Of a stretch of 64,000 nucleotides of DNA, positions 60,271 through 64,000 are shown one piece after another. A model generated the notes under the pieces. That model worked only from the letters and a program-made list of their open reading frames with translations. It was not told where the DNA came from and did no database searches. Numbering within the stretch: position 1 is the first letter of the stretch; every line of letters starts with the position of its first letter. The translations under genes were made by a program, and so were the position numbers. The DNA lies in assembly GCA_023079485.1 (NCBI GenBank), contig CM041084.1:65753709-65817708 (forward strand). Direction: 5' to 3'. The stretch comes from Archilochus colubris. Lineage: Eukaryota; Chordata; Aves; Apodiformes; Trochilidae.

Positions 60271-60855
60271 GACATTTCTTTTTTAAATAATGCTGGGTTT
60301 GTGCCAATACTCAGTTGATTCTCTCTTAAATTGAGATTCTTTTTGAAAGCAGAAGCACATAAGAAAAAAGGAGAATTTCGTCTACAGATTTTCAACTTAA
60401 GTGCCTATATCTGCTTGTTTTCTTCAGGGCAGGGAGAATGCCAGTGTTTCTTCATTTGTTGGGAAGTGGAACTGGAAATTACATTATGTGACTACACCAG
60501 CTCAGGGAGCTGCAACCTGGAATTCTCTCCCATCTGCAGAGAGTATCATATCGTTTGGGTAAACAGACTAATGTAATACTAACTATCCAAATGTTCAGCC
60601 ACAGCCCTTTCCCAAAAAGTAAGTGTAGTAGGTTCCAACCATAGTGAGCTGAGACCTCTCTGGAAAAACTGTAAATTCCATACATGGATCTCAGAAAAAA
60701 CTTCTTTATGGAATAGCTTTGAATCAATGAAAGATCTCATCAGAGTTTTAAATGCAGTCATAATTCCAACGTTTGGTTTGTATGTTCAGTATTAGGAAAT
60801 AGAGCTGGCATGTAAATGGATTTTGCTAAAATAAAAATGACTCAGTTTAGACAAC
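60271..60855 (+). other. BLOC1S5 3' UTR (minimum extent)
   Basis: From the stop to the first AATAAA (60830-60835). Later hexamers at 61385-61390 and 62146-62151 could give longer transcripts. Confidence 0.5.
60830..60835 (+). terminator. Candidate polyadenylation signal of BLOC1S5
   Basis: First AATAAA after the stop, about 560 bases downstream. Which of the three hexamers is used cannot be decided from sequence alone. Confidence 0.4.
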
Positions 60856-63290
60856 TGTTTATTTATCTCCCTGTAAATGTCTCAGGCATCACTTTTTTTA
60901 AGCTTTACTGTTCTAAGCCAAGCCAAAACAAGCTCAAAAGTAATCATGAAAAGCATATCAGTCTTTGTATTAGCTTTGTAGCTAATACAGTATTTACCTT
61001 AAGTATTTGACATGCTGTTGGTTTACTTAGGGTAAGCTTGTCACAATTTTACAAAGCAACTAAGGAAATATTTTTGTTTGTTTGTTTGTTTCTTTATCAG
61101 CATAACAAATGAGCAGATTAGTGGTAAAATGCCTGCAGTAATGATCTGCTTTCTTACTAACTGTTATTCTAACTGGGGGTATGGGAAGCACCAGTGTTGC
61201 TTGCTTTTATTTAAAACTTGCAATTAACAGCAGCGTAACTGAAGAAGTTAACTTAATCAGTTCATTAACTAAGCAAAATGAGACATGTAGTACCTTAATG
61301 AAATTTGCTGCTACCTAACTGTTAGTTCAGGAAATATCTTTCCATAATTTAGTTGGTGTCCAATGTAGAGTGGAAATGGGTAAAAATAAACAGAATTTAC
61401 CCTTTACCTGTATTGCGACAGTAATACGCCAACAATGGTTGCTTGTGTAAGTTTATGGCTTGGTGTCAAGGCTCCATTCCTGGCATCATGTTGATAGTGT
61501 GATTAAAGTTAGTAGAGGAGATGGAATAAGTATTTGAGATTTCTTTCAATAACACCAAATTCCTGCCAAGCTGCTCTGCCCGCTACTGTAGGCCCAACAG
61601 CTTCATCAATCATCATCATGTATCTGGACTGAAAAGAGGACTTGCTGACACTGGGGCACGCTGGAATGTTGTTAATTCTGTGTTGTGGATGGAAAAAATG
61701 TAGATGTCTCAAAAGTATCCCATATGTGAAAAATGGGAAAGCCTCTTTTAGAACAACCTCTATTTGAATAGAAGGTGACTTCTGTAATATTTTTCCACTT
61801 ATGTACCCTTGATGAATGTTGTAGCTAAGCTCAGACTTTCATTTCATTTCAGACTGCCTGTCTTCAGAATTGGGTGTGGAATAGTTTTGATTGTTTTGAG
61901 CACAGACCAAAAATGTCTTCTTTCTTACCAGATTATTCAATGTATCTGTATTCAAAGCCCAAGTATCTTTATAAAAAAGTCCATTCAACTGCCTATGGAA
62001 TTAATTTTTACTTTTGCACTTGTCATTTTTATTAAGGTTGAGATATGTAATTAACTGTGCACTGGAGCTGTAGATGTTAGTATTTTGTCAATTTGAGGGC
62101 TCTTAAGCAATGATACAAGTATTTCAAGGTGGATATTCACTGGAAAATAAAGTGGTATTTCCAAAATCTTCTGCCATGGGTGCCTGATTATTTGGAAAGC
62201 TTCTAAATACTAACACTGAAAATGTGTTCCTCTTTTAGAATGGTACAGGTATTATTATGTTTAGTCATTCAACCCCATTTTTCTTTATAGTCTGTATCTG
62301 CCTATTAGCCTGCTCTCATTCATTGTGGAAACTACCTGAAAACTCTTTATTGCTGAATCATTTTATTCATTTATTCATTTTATTATCTTTTTTTTTTTTT
62401 TTTTTTAATATAAGTTGTCAAGTACTAGGAAATACTTAGTTGTCTTTGAAATAACTTGCCAACATTAACAGGAAATGTAAATGTCCAAATGCTTTTGAAA
62501 AACCCAAGCAAACCTGATGTGTCTAATATTATGTCAAAACAGAACAGATCTTGTGGAATAAGAAGATTCCTATTTTCAGTAATGTTTTAGCAAGGCAGGA
62601 CTGTGGTCTGTCTGGATACAATAGTATTCCACCAGGGGACTTCCTTTGGAAGATACAAAGTCTTGTTACTCAGTAGTCTCTAGCATTTGGGAGAAGTAGA
62701 AAAAACTACTAGTTTACAAGTCAATTTTACGTCATTGGTGCACAAAGGAAGTGTTTTACCCTATAGTCTTGCAATATTTACATGACTGAACTTTATAGTT
62801 TTAAAAATCTTAAGAATTTGTTTCATCTCTGTTAAACTTGCTTTTGGTTCCAGAGCTAGAAAAGATCCTTGACACTTAAGTTAACTTCTAGTATGTCAGG
62901 TAAATTTTGCAATCCATCTTTGTACCAAACTTCATATAACCTTTTCCTGAGCTATTAGCACTGTTCATTACACTGAACTGTAGGTTTTAGTGTTGTTCTT
63001 TGTAACTGGAAGTGGGGTTTGATTCCAAGTTGTCACTGGAATGTTTTCTCAGTATTTCTGTCTTAGTGAATACAGAGCAAGAAACTGGTGTCTTCCTTGG
63101 AACTGGTATGTGAAATCTGTGGCAGCAGTATTTAGGAGTAATTGCAAACTGAGGAACTGAAGAAATACCTATAGGTTTGTTTTGGTTTTAACTGCCTTGT
63201 TTTAACAATGAACTTATGTGTTGTTCTCCTTGGAATGTTTCATAAAATTTTTTTAATCTTAGGAAGGAGGGAAAAGGTGATTTATTGCTC
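60856..63290. other. BLOC1S5 distal UTR or intergenic sequence
   Basis: AT-rich, with further AATAAA hexamers and a poly-T run near 62390-62407. No exon recognised. By synteny TXNDC5 should follow off the right edge. Confidence 0.5.
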
Positions 63291-63296
63291 TTACTG

Positions 63297-63690
63297 TGCT
63301 CCTGTGGCTTAAGGGCTAAAGACCTTGTGTATATGGGTACTGGGAGGCTGTGGGTTTGAAACCCATGTGATTCAATAGAGGTTTTTGTGGTTGCCTTTTT
63401 TCCCACCTGAGAGGGCAGTGATTTGACAAGGGGTAGTGGTTTTAAACTGAAAGAGGGCAGAATTAGGTTAGGTATCAGAAAGAAATCATGAGGGCAGTAA
63501 GATACTGTAATATGCTGCCTAGGGATGTTGTTGATGCCCTCTCTCTGGAGGTGTTCAAGGCCAGGTTGGAAGAGCCCTTGTGCAGCCTGGTCTAGTGAGG
63601 GGTGTCCTTGCCCATGCAGGGGGGTTGGGTCTTGGTGGTCTTTCAGGTCCCTTCCAACCCAAACCATTCCAGGGTTCTATGAGTCTTCCT
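63297..63690 (+). mobile_element. Candidate tRNA-Ile-derived SINE with CR1 tail (TguSINE1-like)
   Basis: The head (about 63297-63378) resembles a tRNA gene: an A-box-like TGGCTTAAGGGCTAAAG, a middle alignable with tRNA-Ile, and a T-arm GTGGG TTTGAAA CCCAT that still pairs over five base pairs around a seven-base loop, with a B-box-like GGTTTGAAACC. The acceptor stem and anticodon are decayed. After a short linker, a CR1 3' end begins near 63425 (CAAGGGGTAGTGGTTTTAAA), continues with GGAGGTGTTCAAGGCCAGGT and CCTTCCAACCCAAACCATTC, and ends in one TTCTATGA. This tRNA-plus-CR1 layout is that of TguSINE1, described in zebra finch. If the tRNA likeness is chance, it is simply a CR1 tail. Confidence 0.6.
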
Positions 63691-64000
63691 ATGCTAAACC
63701 AGACAAGTTTTCCTATAAAAATTCCATAGTTACAACTGGAACATTGCATCTTCTCTGATGTTTTAATCTATGGCTTGTTAAATCTTTCTTTAAAACCTCT
63801 GAGTTTTTTTCAGTAGCCAAATACCAAGTACATGGCATAATCAGCCAGTGAACTGAATCATAGGTAGTTTGCTTGTGAGCTGAAAAGCCTCGGCTCTTAA
63901 GGCTGTGGATTTTGGGATTTACAGATATTACCCAGTAGGTGTCAGTGCAAGCCTGATAAGGAAAGTTAAAAAGCCTGGTTTTATATGAGGTATGGAATGG
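63691..64000. other. Intergenic sequence to the window edge
   Basis: AT-rich, nothing recognised. Confidence 0.5.

Noticed and set aside
63188..63667. 159-codon minus-strand frame
   Set aside because: Antisense of the candidate SINE and its CR1 tail.
1..64000. CRISPR arrays, operons, phage or defence islands
   Set aside because: Nothing prokaryotic is visible: spliced vertebrate genes and avian repeats throughout.

Overview
The window looks like a piece of a bird nuclear genome. The evidence is two vertebrate genes with normal GT-AG introns, many copies of the avian LINE CR1 (several ending in the ATTCTATG tail repeat), an avian-type retroviral solo LTR, and at the right end what looks like a tRNA-headed SINE with a CR1 tail, resembling TguSINE1. 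I see no prokaryotic-style gene packing. Most open frames are repeats, CpG-island sequence or chance.

Layout. About 1-19.2 kb is intergenic, AT-rich and gene-poor, with CR1 fragments, microsatellites and one conserved-element-like stretch near 3.6 kb. A CpG island (about 19.3-20.4 kb) carries the promoter and first exon of EEF1E1 (AIMP3/p18). Its four coding exons (20204-37549, + strand) give a 181-residue protein. About 7.7 kb of spacer follows, including a second, unassigned CpG-rich patch (42.4-42.9 kb). A third CpG island (44.9-45.5 kb) drives BLOC1S5 (Muted), whose five coding exons (45247-60270, + strand) give 187 residues. The rest (60.3-64 kb) is BLOC1S5 3' UTR and spacer with the candidate SINE.

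Synteny. EEF1E1 followed by BLOC1S5 on one strand matches human 6p24, where a read-through transcript of the pair is catalogued. By that order SLC35B3 should lie off the left edge and TXNDC5 off the right edge; neither is seen here. The two genes act in different processes: EEF1E1 in the multi-tRNA-synthetase complex and DNA-damage signalling, BLOC1S5 in biogenesis of lysosome-related organelles such as melanosomes.

Most notable observations: (1) a 42-bp tandem duplication over the BLOC1S5 start, where the upstream copy has GTG and the downstream copy ATG; (2) a CR1 in BLOC1S5 intron 3 whose 5' half is inverted, with a perfect 27-bp hairpin at the junction and an 8-bp direct repeat outside both ends, fitting a single twin-primed insertion; (3) a candidate tRNA-Ile/CR1 SINE; (4) a CR1 inserted into another CR1 with a 5-bp target duplication; (5) an orphan CpG island between the genes; (6) a G-rich pentanucleotide array just after BLOC1S5 exon 1. 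I found no operon-like or defence-like system; the novelty here is in retroelement structure and promoter architecture. Comparisons with known families rest on recall, not on a search.
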